NCBI GenBank assembly: GCA_031841125.1 | Contig: CM063111.1 | Span: forward strand, 38,886,955-38,950,954 | Direction of reading: 5' to 3' | Source: Acanthococcus lagerstroemiae | Taxonomy: Eukaryota; Arthropoda; Insecta; Hemiptera; Eriococcidae | DNA length: 64,000 bases | Part shown: piece by piece, positions 10,620 to 21,748 of the stretch | Numbering within the stretch: position 1 is the first letter of the stretch | Layout of the letters: each line of letters opens with the position of its first letter | The notes under the pieces: model-generated | The model's input: the letters and a program-made list of their open reading frames with translations, nothing else | Told to the model about the DNA's origin: nothing | Databases searched by the model: none | Position numbers and translations under genes: made by a program

Positions 10620-12529
10620 ATACAGCTTTCTAGAATTCATTTACCAGAAGTAACTAATTTTATTTCACTCAAGTGACCTTTTCCCACCCGCTGTGCTGTA
10701 GAGGACAGAAGCTTTCCGATTTTTTCATACAGACATTTTTGATACCACTTGCCAGTGACTCTCTCACGATGCAACGCGAAAAAGATCTTCTTTAGAATAA
10801 AAAAGTAATTAAAATTTTCATTTTCGCTATAAAATTTAGTCATTCAGCGGTGTTCATCAGACGTTTCTATTAGAGACACACACGCGCAACAGCTGATCGG
10901 CAGTAAGTAGGGGGGGGGGGGGTTCATGTATATAGAAGCGAACAAATATCCAAATAATGCTAAGATTCTTTCGCTAACATAACTTTTCGTTTTTTATTTT
11001 CAATGGGGAAGATTTGGGAGGCCTATAAAGCTCCTCCCATTTACGCCTTTTTTCAACTAGAAATGTCAAGTAGGTTCTAGTTCCTCTCACAAATGAAATT
11101 TCAATTTTAGCAGCAGAAATCAGTATCTGATCACAAATCTGTAGTAATATCCGAACTCACAGACTCAAAACACTTTCATTTCCATATTTGGTTCGATTTT
11201 TCAAGCCGAGCCTATTTTGCACGCCACTTAGAGGGGTGAAATTTTCATTTTGGCACCTGAATCGGAGATGGATTTAACATCTCCATCTGATTGAATACCC
11301 GCATTTAGCGAAGCAAAAATGAACAGTCTCCATAGCTCGTTCGATAACTCAGCTTTAGAAGGCTTGACGTTAGGTTCCAGCTTTTAGTTCGAGGGTAAAA
11401 GGATTTTTTTCGATACTCTACATTTTACAATTTTACGATCCTGCTTGATTCCCTTCGCTACCCCGCTTACATTCAAAGTACAGCGGAGCATTTCAGAATA
11501 AGGTTATGCAAGATTGTTTTGAAATTTTTCTGGCACCCGCCCCTCGACTTCTCTCATTCCCTTAACTAATTAGGAATTAGATTTTTAACCGGAAAGAATT
11601 ATATCATTAGATTTTCTAGTTCCCTCCCTTACGCGTGATTACCTGCGAGAGTCTCTGGAGCTAAAAAAGGACTGATCACGTTACACCGACATGGGTTGTC
11701 ATGTAAAAAACATAATTTGTCTTAGTGGGCATGAAGTATCGGTGACACAATGAAAGGCCATCCGGACGCAAGTCTTCGAATTACTTGAAATAACTGAACT
11801 GTTGAGCAGCTCTGAAATTGTTACGTGATACCATTAAACACTGACGTTAGTCACACACATCATTCACACTCGTTGTGTATCTGTGTGTTACCCCTGCTTG
11901 AATACACGATGTTACAGTGAGCTCTTTACACCTATTTTGCGCCTACCTGAGCTAAGGAGTAATGAGCCTTTGGCTGGTGGAATGTGCTCTCTCGTTGAAC
12001 ATCATCCACTACCTCATTCTTCCGATTGATTATTTACATATATGCTTTTAACCCTTCTGACGAGTGCTTCATACACGCAAACATTCCAACATATACAAAC
12101 ACACCATTAACGAGACTAAATTTTCGAAATGAGTATTCTCAATGAATAATCTGATGCTTGTGTTCTTAAATATTAAATCATAATAATTAAATAATTAAAT
12201 TTTCAACATACAGAATTATCTTATAAAATAATATGCAGTCAAACCATGATTAGTCGAACTTCTTTTACTCAAAAACCTCTACAATTCGAATATTTCTCTT
12301 TTTCTCTTCGCATCCCCACAAGAAACCTATACAAAATTATTTTTATAAGCCGAATACAAAACCTACATAGCCCAAAGTTTTTGTTTTTTTTTGTTTGTTT
12401 TTTTGGAGGGGGATACCTCTTGAGCTCAAATTTTGATGCATTATCAGTGTTTGGGTGCGAAATTAAAAGCAAATAATAATTAATAATTAAGTGGACTGTA
12501 TACTTATCATATGTATTTACATGATTAAA
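10620..12529. other. Intergenic DNA, no gene seen
   Basis: Contains a run of G near 10911-10922 and a TG/CA-rich patch near 11850-11890. At 12239 a segment starting CAGTCAAACCATGATTAG resembles a pogo-like end, but no partner was found. The frames at 10637-10843 and 12246-12476 have no recognisable product. Confidence 0.45.
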
Positions 12530-12557
12530 CGCTCATCGACTCACGAGTCGATGAGCG
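12530..12557. repeat. Perfect 12-bp hairpin
   Basis: CGCTCATCGACT and AGTCGATGAGCG pair perfectly around the 4-base loop CACG. It is flanked by AT-rich DNA with no T-run that would suggest a terminator. The purpose is unknown. Confidence 0.7.
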
Positions 12558-13661
12558 AACCAAAAACGTATACACACTCGTGCTGTACAATATTACAACC
12601 AAAACAGAACTGAGGTACCCCGGCAAGAAGGTTCGCTCGAATTGCCGTTGAAAAGAAGGACAAAATAAGAGGAAGGACAGAACAAAAAGGCTATAAAAGA
12701 GAAATCGAGGATTTGAGAAGAAGATGCAGTCCGAGCGACCGGCGTTTTAATATTATAAAAACTCCTATACAGGGGTACCTAACATACGCGAGAACAATCA
12801 GCCTATGTCTTTATTTTTACTTTTTTTTTTTAAATCAACAATTTTTCTTAGCGACCTTCATGACTCGAAGTTTTACTACCCCAGCCTCTTTAACTGGAAA
12901 AAAATTTATGTTTCCCTTGAACTTCGAGTTATATTGCATTACACTCGGCGACAGCAACATTAAGGAAGCATATTTTTGCATTTGAATAGCAGCTGGAACA
13001 TTTCTCGCACTATATGATGCTGTGCGCGCTAACAAACCCAAGTAGGTAAACAAAATGTAACGATCACGGTTGCTCTTTGTTTTTGGGTGTAAAAATTCAA
13101 CATTTCCATTTTACACGGGCACTTACAGCACATAAGCAGTGAAAATTAACCGGGAGTGCGGCTAATTACATCTTTTTTGGTTTCGTTAATGACTCTCGAA
13201 GTGCCCTCATTGTTTAAATATTTTAAAAATTGAGCTAAGTTCTGCACAAGAGAACATGAGCGAGGAAATAAAAGGACACGATGATTATCGCTTCTAATGG
13301 CCGGTAGAAGTTCATTAAGCCTGTTAGAAAGGTTTTAAAGAAAATATGAATACTTGGGTGTGTATAACGGAAACTTGTAAATTCGGATTAGGGACGCCTG
13401 TTCACTGGTCCCTCAAAACTTTAATTTACCTGATACCCTATAAATTCTTTTAAGTTACGATTTACTTACAGGGAACTCGGAAATGGATTTACCTGTTTGC
13501 AGTTAGATGAACAGAAATGAATCAGAACCACCAGAAAGGAATCATGAGGGGGGAGGTACTTCAAAAATCTGATAATCAACATTATTTTTCTTTCTTTTTT
13601 TGTTTATTTTCTGTTGGAAATTCAATCTTAATTACACTGGAGAGGGAAGGAGATAGAAATA
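12558..13661. other. Intergenic DNA, no gene seen
   Basis: The overlapping frames at 12713-12985 (+) and 12835-13053 (-) lie over the same bases and neither has a recognisable motif. Nothing else stands out. Confidence 0.45.
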
Positions 13662-13905
13662 TATGTTAGCGGCAAATAGTGAAATTCAGACATTTTATGC
13701 AGTGACTAGGCATGCAGTAAAATACCTAGTCATATTCACTATCGGCCTAGGAAATATTTTAAACGACTCGGTATTATATAAAATGACAAACAGGTGTACG
13801 GGGAGCTGTGTTATTACAAAATTTCGATAAAATGGACAATTTAAACTTAAAGTAAAAACATAAAACAAAATTAGAGGTTTACGTGTCAGAAAACTAGGTA
13901 TAAAT
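13662..13905 (-). repeat. Dispersed repeat, copy 2 of an inverted pair
   Basis: Complementary to 3712-3985 over about 240 bases with scattered changes. The palindromic element is less perfect here, with GACTAGGCAT and ACCTAGTC as arms. The two copies face each other about 10 kb apart. Confidence 0.6.
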
Positions 13906-15183
13906 CCTGGGCGCGGCCCTCAAGATATTTATCTTACAAAACACGTTTTTTAAGGATAAGCCTCCAAAGTTGATGACGAACCTTTTATTTCTTCTGATGT
14001 TATTCTATCAATTTTTCGTATGAATTCGGTTACTTTATTTCAAGTTGAGAATTTTTCTGACGTCACCGTGTGAAAGAACAAGGTCGAAACTCGTGAATCC
14101 ATCCAAAAAAGGAAATCGTTTTTTTGTAAGATGAATACCTTTTCTTATCCGCAGTCAGATATCAGATAATTACTCCTATAAACTGTTTCAAAAATAATAT
14201 ACAAATAGTTTGCAACTTTGGCAAGAAGCGCGTTATTTGGTCGTGCATTTTGTATCACTCGCATTGCTCATGGGCGGCAACTTCAGCGGTGCTCACAGGC
14301 ACTAGCACCTGATGAGAGTTTTCGAGCACCACATGGGAAACTTAATATTTCAGGTGGACGAGGAGGGTAGGGGTTTCTCAAAAGACTCTGAAATGGGAGG
14401 AGAGAGTCGAAGCAATTCGACCACCATATGAGGAAAATAAAAGTCACTCGTCACGAATGCCGCGTCTCTTGCACATGTGGCAAAATACATTATGTATACT
14501 ATTTCTCTGCCAGCTGTTGTTTCTTTCCCTATCGACCAATTTGTTTGGGCCGCCCTGTAGAATGATAAATCGACTTCCTAGCACACATCTGGTAGCTGAT
14601 CCAACAGAAAGCCATTTTAACAGAACAGATAATATGAGCAGGCATTCTCACGCAGCAAAAAACTACTAGAAGCCCGGCATTTCCACACGGTAAACATTCA
14701 CTCTACATGTGTGCGTACTACAGTAAGTGCTATGTTGGCCTTTTGGCTCTGTTACTGAAACGTCCAACGAATTTGCAAGCTGAAAGCTGAAACAAGTCAT
14801 CTGAATTCTTGTACCTCTATACCCCTGATTCATGAAGAATTACCGAAGAATATGAATATACGTAAGTTGACTGTAATTATTTGTAACTGTGTGATTTATA
14901 ATACATACAGAGAGTACATAAATATGTAGATAGTAGATATGACCAAGCTGTCATGTAGCATAATGTCAATTGGACATAAGACTCTGTCAGGTTATTCTCT
15001 ATAAGTGTAAAGAGCTGGGGCTCATGAGAGTGCCTACAAATATTACGTATTTTCGCACACATAATTTTTCAATCTTTTGAATGGCTTTCATTGTAAATTT
15101 GAAGTTCACTCCAAGCCCCTCCATATTTGCGCTTATGTTATTCTCTATTATATTTAACTTGATTCGCGTTTTGTTTTCGGTAG
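13906..15183. other. Intergenic DNA upstream of the zinc-finger gene
   Basis: The segment at 14262-14335 carries words such as GGTGCTCAC, AGCACCTGATG and CGAGCACCAC. These also occur in the old repeat at 42630-42690 and in the hAT-like element at 226-590, so it is probably another fragment of that group. The remaining frames (14457-14669, 14877-15062) are not convincing. Confidence 0.4.
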
Positions 15184-16605
15184 GTACTTTACCAGCGATG
15201 AGAAAGCGATGGCCGAAAATTGCATCCAGGAAACATCAATCCGTTTGATACGCTTTGATGAAGAATTCAATTACGAATTGGCTCGTACCGAAGACCATTA
15301 CGCTGTCGCAAATAATACCGGCGTAGACCCGAACAAAATCAAAGAATTCTCGGTTCGGCTGACAAGGATCGACCAGGAATGTAGTTTATCATCCAGTGTC
15401 GAAAAGAAGTATGCTGGTGTAAGTAAATGTTTCTGACATCATTATTTTTCCTTCGTATGTGAAAATTTTCTCGGATGATCTTTCCATATCAGTATAAATT
15501 AGTAGGTATATGTATAGTACCTACATGTACCTACTGTATACTACAGTCAGCGGCTGATCGAAGGGGGCCTTACAAAGCAACATATATACTTTGTTACATA
15601 CACATATGTATTAAACTTGACATCAATTTAAGATAGTTCCGATACAATAAAGGAATCGGAGTAGTTCATCAACACAGATTACAAACCATAAACTAAGATT
15701 TTGAGAGCACCTGAGCCCACGCCGTAGTTTTCTCACAGTATACATACACCATACGAATAACTATTAAGTCTAAAATGAAAATGGTAACTTTACAGAATGA
15801 TGGCGAAGTTTTGAAAGAACCCACGACCAACGAACGGCACCAAAGCTCAGTTCTTCCAGACAACATCCCCATCAAAGGTAGAAAATCAAGTTTAACTACC
15901 TCCGAATGTGAAACGAAAATGGTAAGTCAAATTTATGGCACAGCCAATAGGAATAAAGCATCAACTAGTAACTTTGACGATATTAAATCTGCATTCTTTT
16001 GCTCAACACACGGTCAATCATTCACTAAGAAGCGAGCTTTGGGAAGACATGTACTGTTTCACAATGATGAAAAGCCTTTTCCTTGCGACATATGCAATCG
16101 ACCATTCACTCGGAAGGGTGACTTGAAAACACACCTTATGATTCATAGCGATGAGAAGCCTTTCTCTTGCTCAGTATGCAATCGATCATTCAAACAGAAA
16201 AGTAACTTGAAAACACATCTTATGATTCATAGCGATGAGAAGCCTTTCTCTTGCTCAGTATGCAGTCGATCATTCACTTGGAAATATAACTTGAAAACAC
16301 ATCTTATGGTTCATAGCGATGAGAAACCTTTCTCTTGCTCAGTGTGCAATCGATCATTCACTTGGAAAAGTAACTTGAAAAAACATATTATGGTTCATAG
16401 CGATGAGAAACCTTTCTCTTGCTCAGTGTGCAATCAATCATTCTCTCAGAAAAATAACTTGAAAAAACATCTTATGGTTCATAGCGATGAGAAGCCTTTC
16501 TCTTGCTCAATTTGCAATCGATCATTCACTCAGAAGGGCAACTTGAAAAGTCATCTTACAATTCATAATAATAAATCTTTCCCCTGTTCAGAAGTACAGA
16601 GTTGA
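15184..16605 (+). CDS. C2H2 zinc-finger protein (two or more exons)
   Basis: Probable sequence-specific nucleic-acid-binding protein acting in the nucleus. The first coding exon has its ATG at 15209 and ends at the donor GTAAGT at 15419. The frame is also open back to a possible acceptor at 15183. The second exon can start after the acceptor at 15738 or the one ending ACTTTACAG at 15795; both keep phase. From residue 76 of the second-exon frame (Met at 15775) there are seven tandem fingers at 28-residue spacing, first Cys at 76, 104, 132, 160, 188, 216 and 244. The linkers are HSDEKPF rather than the usual HTGEKPF. Finger 1 reads C-S-T-H, with His in place of the second Cys. Fingers 2-7 keep all four ligands. 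The 84-bp units are nearly identical, pointing to recent tandem expansion. A stop at 16603-16605 cuts the eighth finger. A donor-like GTAAGT at 15919 allows another intron. Confidence 0.75.
15419..15738 (+). other. Probable intron of the zinc-finger gene
   Basis: Starts with GTAAGT and ends at either TTTTCTCACAG (15738) or, if longer, TAACTTTACAG (15795). Contains stops in all frames and AT-rich sequence. Confidence 0.5.
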
Positions 16606-16699
16606 TCATTTCCAGGGAAGGATATTTCGAAAACCCATATATCATGGCTCATAATATAGTGAGAAGCCTTTCTCCCGCTCAATATGCGATCAATCCTCG
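16606..16699 (+). pseudogene. Decayed zinc fingers downstream of the stop
   Basis: Directly after the stop, the sequence still aligns with the finger repeat: a SFPGKDISKTH-like piece, then GEKPF-linker remains reading EKPFSRSICDQSS. Key Cys and His residues are lost and stops are present. The match breaks off exactly where the MULE-like element begins. Confidence 0.65.
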
Positions 16700-17470
16700 G
16701 CTGGGTATGAATTGCGTCCGGTACATTTTTAACATGTTTTAGTTGCGTCCCATGAGAAGATAAGAGATATGTGAGTTCCGTCCCGAGTGTAAAGAATAAC
16801 GATGAACGAGTTGCGTCCTTCTCGTCACCAGTCCTTCCTACTTTCTACCTGTTTTGTGTACATTTGGTCTGTATGGCAATCATCTTTCGATTTTAAAAAT
16901 AATCATCCGGGACATCATAATAATTTAGATCTCACCGCTCCCCGGATTTCAAAAATATGATATCCACCAATAATAAAAAAATAACCTTATATTAACGATT
17001 AAAGCCCGGAAGATACGACATCTGGCGGACTGCTGTGAAATACTGATTAGAATAAGATAAACAGGATATTAAAATGTGAGGATGTTGGAAATTTTCTATT
17101 TTATTGACACTTTCAAGCTAATTTTGTTTTGGAAACTACTTACATGTTGTGTACCACTGGGGTACGTTCCCCAGAAAATCGGACAAGGAAATAACATTTT
17201 TTCGGCTTTGCACTTTTTGTTTTACTTCAAACTTCTTTGCTTATGCGAGCATCTATTAGTACAAAATTTGTGTTATTGAAAATTTCCGAGGTTCCAATAC
17301 ATATACCTACAATCTGTATGTTTATTTTCTTCGGACGCAATGTACCCTACATGTGGGACGGAACTCACACATCTTAATTTTTGCTAGGACGCAAATCGAA
17401 CATCTTCATTTTTAAGCTGGGACGCAACTGATACGAAAATGGCTTTTCGGGACGCAACTGGCAAACTACC
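16700..17470. mobile_element. MULE-like element (about 770 bp) with subterminal TTGCGTCC repeats
   Basis: The left end TGGGTATGAATTGCGTCC and the complement of the right end TGGGTAGTTTGCCAGTTGCG are inverted relatives. The word TTGCGTCC or a close variant occurs four times within 115 bases of the left end and, inverted, five times within 140 bases of the right end. CAATCCTCG at 16691-16699 and CAATCCTTG at 17471-17479 look like a 9-bp target duplication, the usual size for Mutator-like elements. No transposase frame is present. It splits the decayed finger array. Confidence 0.65.
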
Positions 17471-17479
17471 CAATCCTTG

Positions 17480-17876
17480 TAGATATAAGAATAATTATAG
17501 GTCGATTTGAGATTTTTGGGCCCCTGGACGTAATCTTGTTGGACTCCCTCCCCCTGGACAAAAGAAACTGTAACATCTGGATTAAAATTATATATTGTAT
17601 ACCTATTCACAGAAGAAATAATGAAATTTAATTTTTATTGATTTTAGGAGTCTGTAATAGTACCTAATGGTAATTTTTTAGGATTTGTAATTTTCAAGGG
17701 GCGGGAAGTTTGTATTTTCATAATTGGCATTTTTAGTGAAAAATAGGTAACCATCAACTGGCGATTGGCAAATAATATTCGCTTTTTTACATTATTATTT
17801 CTTCATTTGATGGGGCTGTCTGTTCATTGCGGCCCCGGTATCCGGGCCCCGTGAGTGCACCGCTAAATCTGGCCCT
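17480..17876. other. Probable second insertion in the finger array
   Basis: Finger-like sequence stops at 16699 and resumes only at 17877, although the MULE-like element ends at 17470. The 400 bases between hold no finger sequence. The last 50 bases are GC-rich (GGCCCCGGTATCCGGGCCCC), which looks like the end of another element, but its left border is not clear. Confidence 0.4.
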
Positions 17877-18014
17877 AAAAGTAACGTGAAAACATACGTC
17901 ATGACTTCTAATGATGAGAAGCCTTGTTCTTATTCATTATGTGGTCCATTATTCACTCATAAGAATGCCTTCAAAACTTACGAAAAATTTTCCCACTGCC
18001 TAATGTGCTCCTGA
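17877..18014 (+). pseudogene. Last decayed zinc finger
   Basis: Translates as KSNVKTYVMTSNDEKPCSYS followed by LCGPLFTHKNAFKTYEKF and ends at a TGA at 18012-18014. The finger spacing and the NDEKP linker match the intact array, but two ligands are changed. It shows that the ancestral array reached at least this far. Confidence 0.6.
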
Positions 18015-18794
18015 TGAAACTCCCAAAAAGCCACTTGAATGTATATACTATTTGTATGATTTATCATCGTATTGAAAAGTTTTAAGCGCGGATAATCAAT
18101 CATTCGCTCGCATGTAGAAATTATTATATATTTTTAGAAGACTAGTACTTATTAGAAAGTAAGTATCAAAGTGTAATAATTCATAAAATATAAATAAAAA
18201 ACTGATATTGTAACGATCAATATATGTATAATCTAGAGCACGTTGTATGTTTTTGTCTTAAGGGTTGCGAGGATTTTCATAAATATCACTGAATGTATAC
18301 TAGATGCATAAGTGGAAAATTTTTGTTTTGTAATACTTAGGTTAATTTCTCTGGTGGGTGGAATGGGGGCTCCACCAAAGAAAAACTAATGAAAAAACAA
18401 TTATTTTTATCGATTTGGAAAACAATCTTCAATTGAACTCATTTTGACTGATCTCTACCTTGTGGACGTTTTCTTCCATGCTGTTATCCTGTGTAATGTG
18501 CCCTACACATGACAAACGACCCTGGTTGAGAATCAGGATATAGATGGTTGGTCGCTGTGACGTCACCATTACATACTTTAATAGCCTGCCAGTTTTGTAC
18601 TAACAAAGTTAAAAGTAAACATCTTGCTCGCTCCGCGTACAGATAATGAATCTGTCAATCCGTCCTTCTTCTATTTCCCAATATCCATCCCTACACTAAG
18701 AATATAGATTCTTCCTCCCAAACCTTAAATTTATATAAATTAATTTGCAGAAGCAGAAGGAAATAAATGTGAAATTAACGTACTATAAGTTTAC
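18015..18794. other. Intergenic DNA downstream of the zinc-finger gene
   Basis: AATAAA at 18193-18198 is a possible polyadenylation signal of the zinc-finger locus. No further coding frame is seen. Confidence 0.4.
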
Positions 18795-19790
18795 TATCGC
18801 ATGCATTAAAGATTCTAGCTAGGACAATAAATAAGAGAATACAAAATAAAATGGAAGAAGGGAGTGTGAAGAAGGATCTTTGATTAGAAAAAAGACACAG
18901 GAACTTGAATGAAAAATTGAAAATAAAATATAAAATGAATATGAATAAAAATAAAACAAAACCGATGGTAACCAGTAGATGGAAACAGAAAGCAATAAAT
19001 ATGGAAATATGATGAGGTAAAAAAATAAAGGAGATAAAGGAATTTAAATACTTTGGTAGTCTCATACGGCAAGATGGAAGAAATAAAACAGAAATAAAGA
19101 TTAGAATAGAACAAGCTAAGTGAGCTTATTTTCAAAAAGGATACATATTCAGGGTAAATATAGATTTGAAGTAAGACTGAGACTTCTTCGAATGTACATT
19201 TAGAGTAGAGCATTGTATGGATGCGAGACTTGGACAACAGGAACACACGAAAGAAAAAGGATAGAAAGATTAGAATGGAATAAGCTAAGAGAGTTTTTTT
19301 TTTCAAAAAGGAGACATATTCAGGGCAAATATAGATCTAAAAGTAAGACTGAGACTTCTTCAAACGTATATCTGTAGTATAGCATTGTATGGATGTCAGA
19401 TTTGGACGATAGGACCACAAGAAAGAAAAAGAACAGACGCTTTTGAAATGTGATGTTCTCGGAGGTGTTGAAAATCAAATGGACGGAAAAGATCAAGAAT
19501 GAGGAAGTATTGAGGCGAATAGGAAAGAAACGAGAAATTTGGAATATAATCGTAAAGAAAAAAGTTAAAATGATACCTAGGCCATGAGACATCCAGGGAT
19601 ACTGTTATTACTGTTAGAGGGAATAGCTGAGGGAAAGAACTGGAAAGGAAGGCCAAGAATGAGCTATGAAGAGCAGATAATGAAGGATACAAAGTGTAAA
19701 TCCTTTCAGAAATGAAATGATTGGCGCAGGAGAAAAAAAAAAGTGGGAAGACGCAACCAACTAGTCGAGAGACTAAAGACTATAATATAA
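18795..19790 (+). pseudogene. RTE-type LINE relic, 3' half of the reverse transcriptase ORF
   Basis: Broken frames spell the C-terminal half of an RTE-like LINE polymerase, of the kind often mis-annotated as craniofacial development protein 2-like. In order they show SRILNKRIQNKMEEG, a piece like MNKNKTKPMVTSRWKQ, the strand motif EFKYFGSLIRQDGR, ALYGCETW, KIKWTEKIKNEEVLRRIGKK, and the end GKNWKGRPRMSYEEQIMKD. The catalytic YADD core is missing through an internal deletion near 18900. Many stops and frameshifts are present. A 170-bp stretch is duplicated in tandem inside it. Confidence 0.75.
19090..19430 (+). repeat. Tandem duplication (about 170 bp unit) within the LINE relic
   Basis: The segment from AGATTAGAATAGAACAAGCT to the ALYGCETW-coding part occurs twice, at 19090-19259 and 19260-19430, with about 85% identity. 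The copies have since diverged, so the duplication is not recent. Confidence 0.65.
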
Positions 19791-19799
19791 TATGTAATT

Positions 19800-20960
19800 A
19801 CAATGAGTTTTGAAAACTTGTTTGAAATTGTGAGTAAGAGGCTAATTAGTCGGTAATTTTCGATCTGGTTCCTCTTCCTTTTTTTAAATAGTAAAATAAT
19901 ACCCGAACGTTTCCAGCTCTGAAGTACTATACCGGTTTCAAGAATTTTATTCAATAATATTATAGTGAATACTCTAACCATTTCCTCCTCGCTAAGAAAT
20001 AATGTGTTCATTCTTTTTTCCATCACTTCTGAGGCCTTGTGTTTTTGATTTTCTTTCTTCAAATTATTAATAACATTTTTGATTTCAGAAGGTAGGAAGG
20101 GTAGTTCGGATTCGTTGCCCTCACTACGGGAGCTGATCCATAGTGTTCTTTCTTGGCTTGTTGTTGAAGAGTATAGTTCTGTGTAGTAATCTATGGCTAT
20201 TTAGTTCATTCCATTTCTGTCATAAACTCTATTACCTTTTCGTCCATAGATAAGTAGTTAGTTGGAAACACCCAGCAATAAATTTTTTTTTAATTTTTTC
20301 ATATTTTTATTGTTTTTTAAGGTTTTACTAATCATATCACTTCTTTTTAAGTACTCTCTTTCACTTTACAGAATTTTTATTTTCTCGGTTGACATTTAGT
20401 ACCTTCTCCAACGGAGTAAAATTTTTTTTACTTATTCCAGAGAACTTTTTCAGATTTCCTTTTTGAGTGTTTTTTACTAAAATTTTATTATTATGATTTT
20501 CTTTCAGTGAGTCTGAAGCCTCCAGAACAGCTCCACAGAGAGCTTCATAAAATAGTCTTTTACATGTTATAGATTCATTTTCGTAACTTTTTCAGAGCCT
20601 CAGCATTTTTTTATAGCCGCTCTCTGTATCACTAATATCAGATGCTTTCTTTTCGCATATTTTTAGGTAATATGTTTTCATCAGCGTTAAGGTAACGTAG
20701 ATGATCAGTAACATAATTAAATTTGTTTGAAACATCGAAGTATATTATGCTTTGATTATCCCTACGTGTTAGGATGAAATCGATTTGGTTTCATATTCCT
20801 GATTTCGGCTGATCCAAGTCCACCTCTTATTCCTTTTAGAGAACTCATTCCTTATTTGAATTCTAGCTCTTGGCAGAATTGAATACGTTTCCAACCTCTT
20901 GTATTGCGTTTGCCATTGCGTGTCCGGAAGTACCTAACTACCTGATGTGTATCTACTATC
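19800..20960 (-). pseudogene. RTE-type LINE relic, endonuclease end and first half of RT
   Basis: On the minus strand, from high to low coordinate, broken frames show KRWTWISRNQEYETK and DHLRYLNADENIL. These match the end of the AP-like endonuclease domain (WTW and SDHR-type region). They are followed by DYYTELYSSTTSQERTLW, LPSEIKNVINNLKKENQKHK, ILETGIVLQSWKRSGIILLF and NQIENYRLISLLLTISNKFS. The last is RT motif 1 to 2. The relic stops there, tail to tail with the plus-strand half at 18795-19790. The two may be separate insertions of one family or one rearranged copy. Confidence 0.75.
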
Positions 20961-20977
20961 TACATACTATTCATTAT

Positions 20978-21744
20978 TTGTGGCAGTTTCTATAAAAGGG
21001 GACAAATTTGTCGGTAATAAAAAGGCAAGGAAAACGGAAAAACTAAAAAGTAAAATTTTTAGCAAAAAAAAAAGAAATCGATTTTAAGATTAATATGGAT
21101 GCTTGTACGAAATTCGATGCTCTTTCATATGAAGAAGATCGCAGTCTCCAGAAATATCAGCAAGTAGTTCTACATCTTTGACCATCGAACTTGTATCTAC
21201 GTATCTGAGATGAAAAAATTATACGACCATCTTCGCCGAATTCTGAATTTTTACAAAGTTTTCCTGCATTGACTAATTTCTTTATCTCCTAGATACGTAC
21301 AAGTTCCCATAGTCACAATAGCTATCAAACCATTAATTATTTAACTGCGGTTAGGCTGAAGACCGTCTTTTTGACCATTTAACGAAAAATGAAAGTTTCC
21401 TAACTTTTAACGTTTTCTGACGTCTTCAGTTTTGAGAATAGACGATACATCGTAAAACGATTTTTTTCCATCAAATTTAGTACTACCAGCCCCCATAGTC
21501 AGATTATTCCATCAGTTATCATGTCTTGTATATCGTATTGAAAATTGTGTTTCTGTAATCTTTAAAACGGCGTAGCCCCTTCGATTTGCTCATAGGCATA
21601 CTCACCTTTTGTTTTAGTTTTATCGAGTACTATGCGTACCTAGCGGGTTCTTGAACGAAGTCCGGACACCCTGTATAAACATGCGCTTAACTCAAAACTG
21701 ATCTGACCGACAAAATTGGCCCTTTTTGTAGAAACTGCCACATT
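20978..21744. mobile_element. TIR element (767 bp), inverted repeats about 40 bp
   Basis: TGTGGCAGTTTCTATAAAAG with its continuation on the left matches the complement of the right end, TGTGGCAGTTTCTACAAAAA, and pairing extends to TTGTCGGT. TTAT occurs on both sides (20974-20977, 21745-21748) and may be the target duplication. Inside, near 21661-21676, the word TCCGGACACCCTGTA resembles a mariner end, but its partner is missing. No transposase frame. Confidence 0.6.
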
Positions 21745-21748
21745 TTAT

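Noticed and set aside
12239..12480. pogo-like element starting CAGTCAAACCATGATTAG
   Set aside because: No matching second end or TA duplication was found, so it is noted only in the intergenic entry.
16075..16560. CRISPR-like regular repeats
   Set aside because: The 84-bp periodicity is that of tandem C2H2 fingers in an open frame; the context is eukaryotic.
18884..19592. Phe/Ser-rich minus-strand frames that look like membrane proteins
   Set aside because: They are antisense to the A-rich RTE LINE relic, and the T-rich complement gives Phe, Ser and Leu runs.
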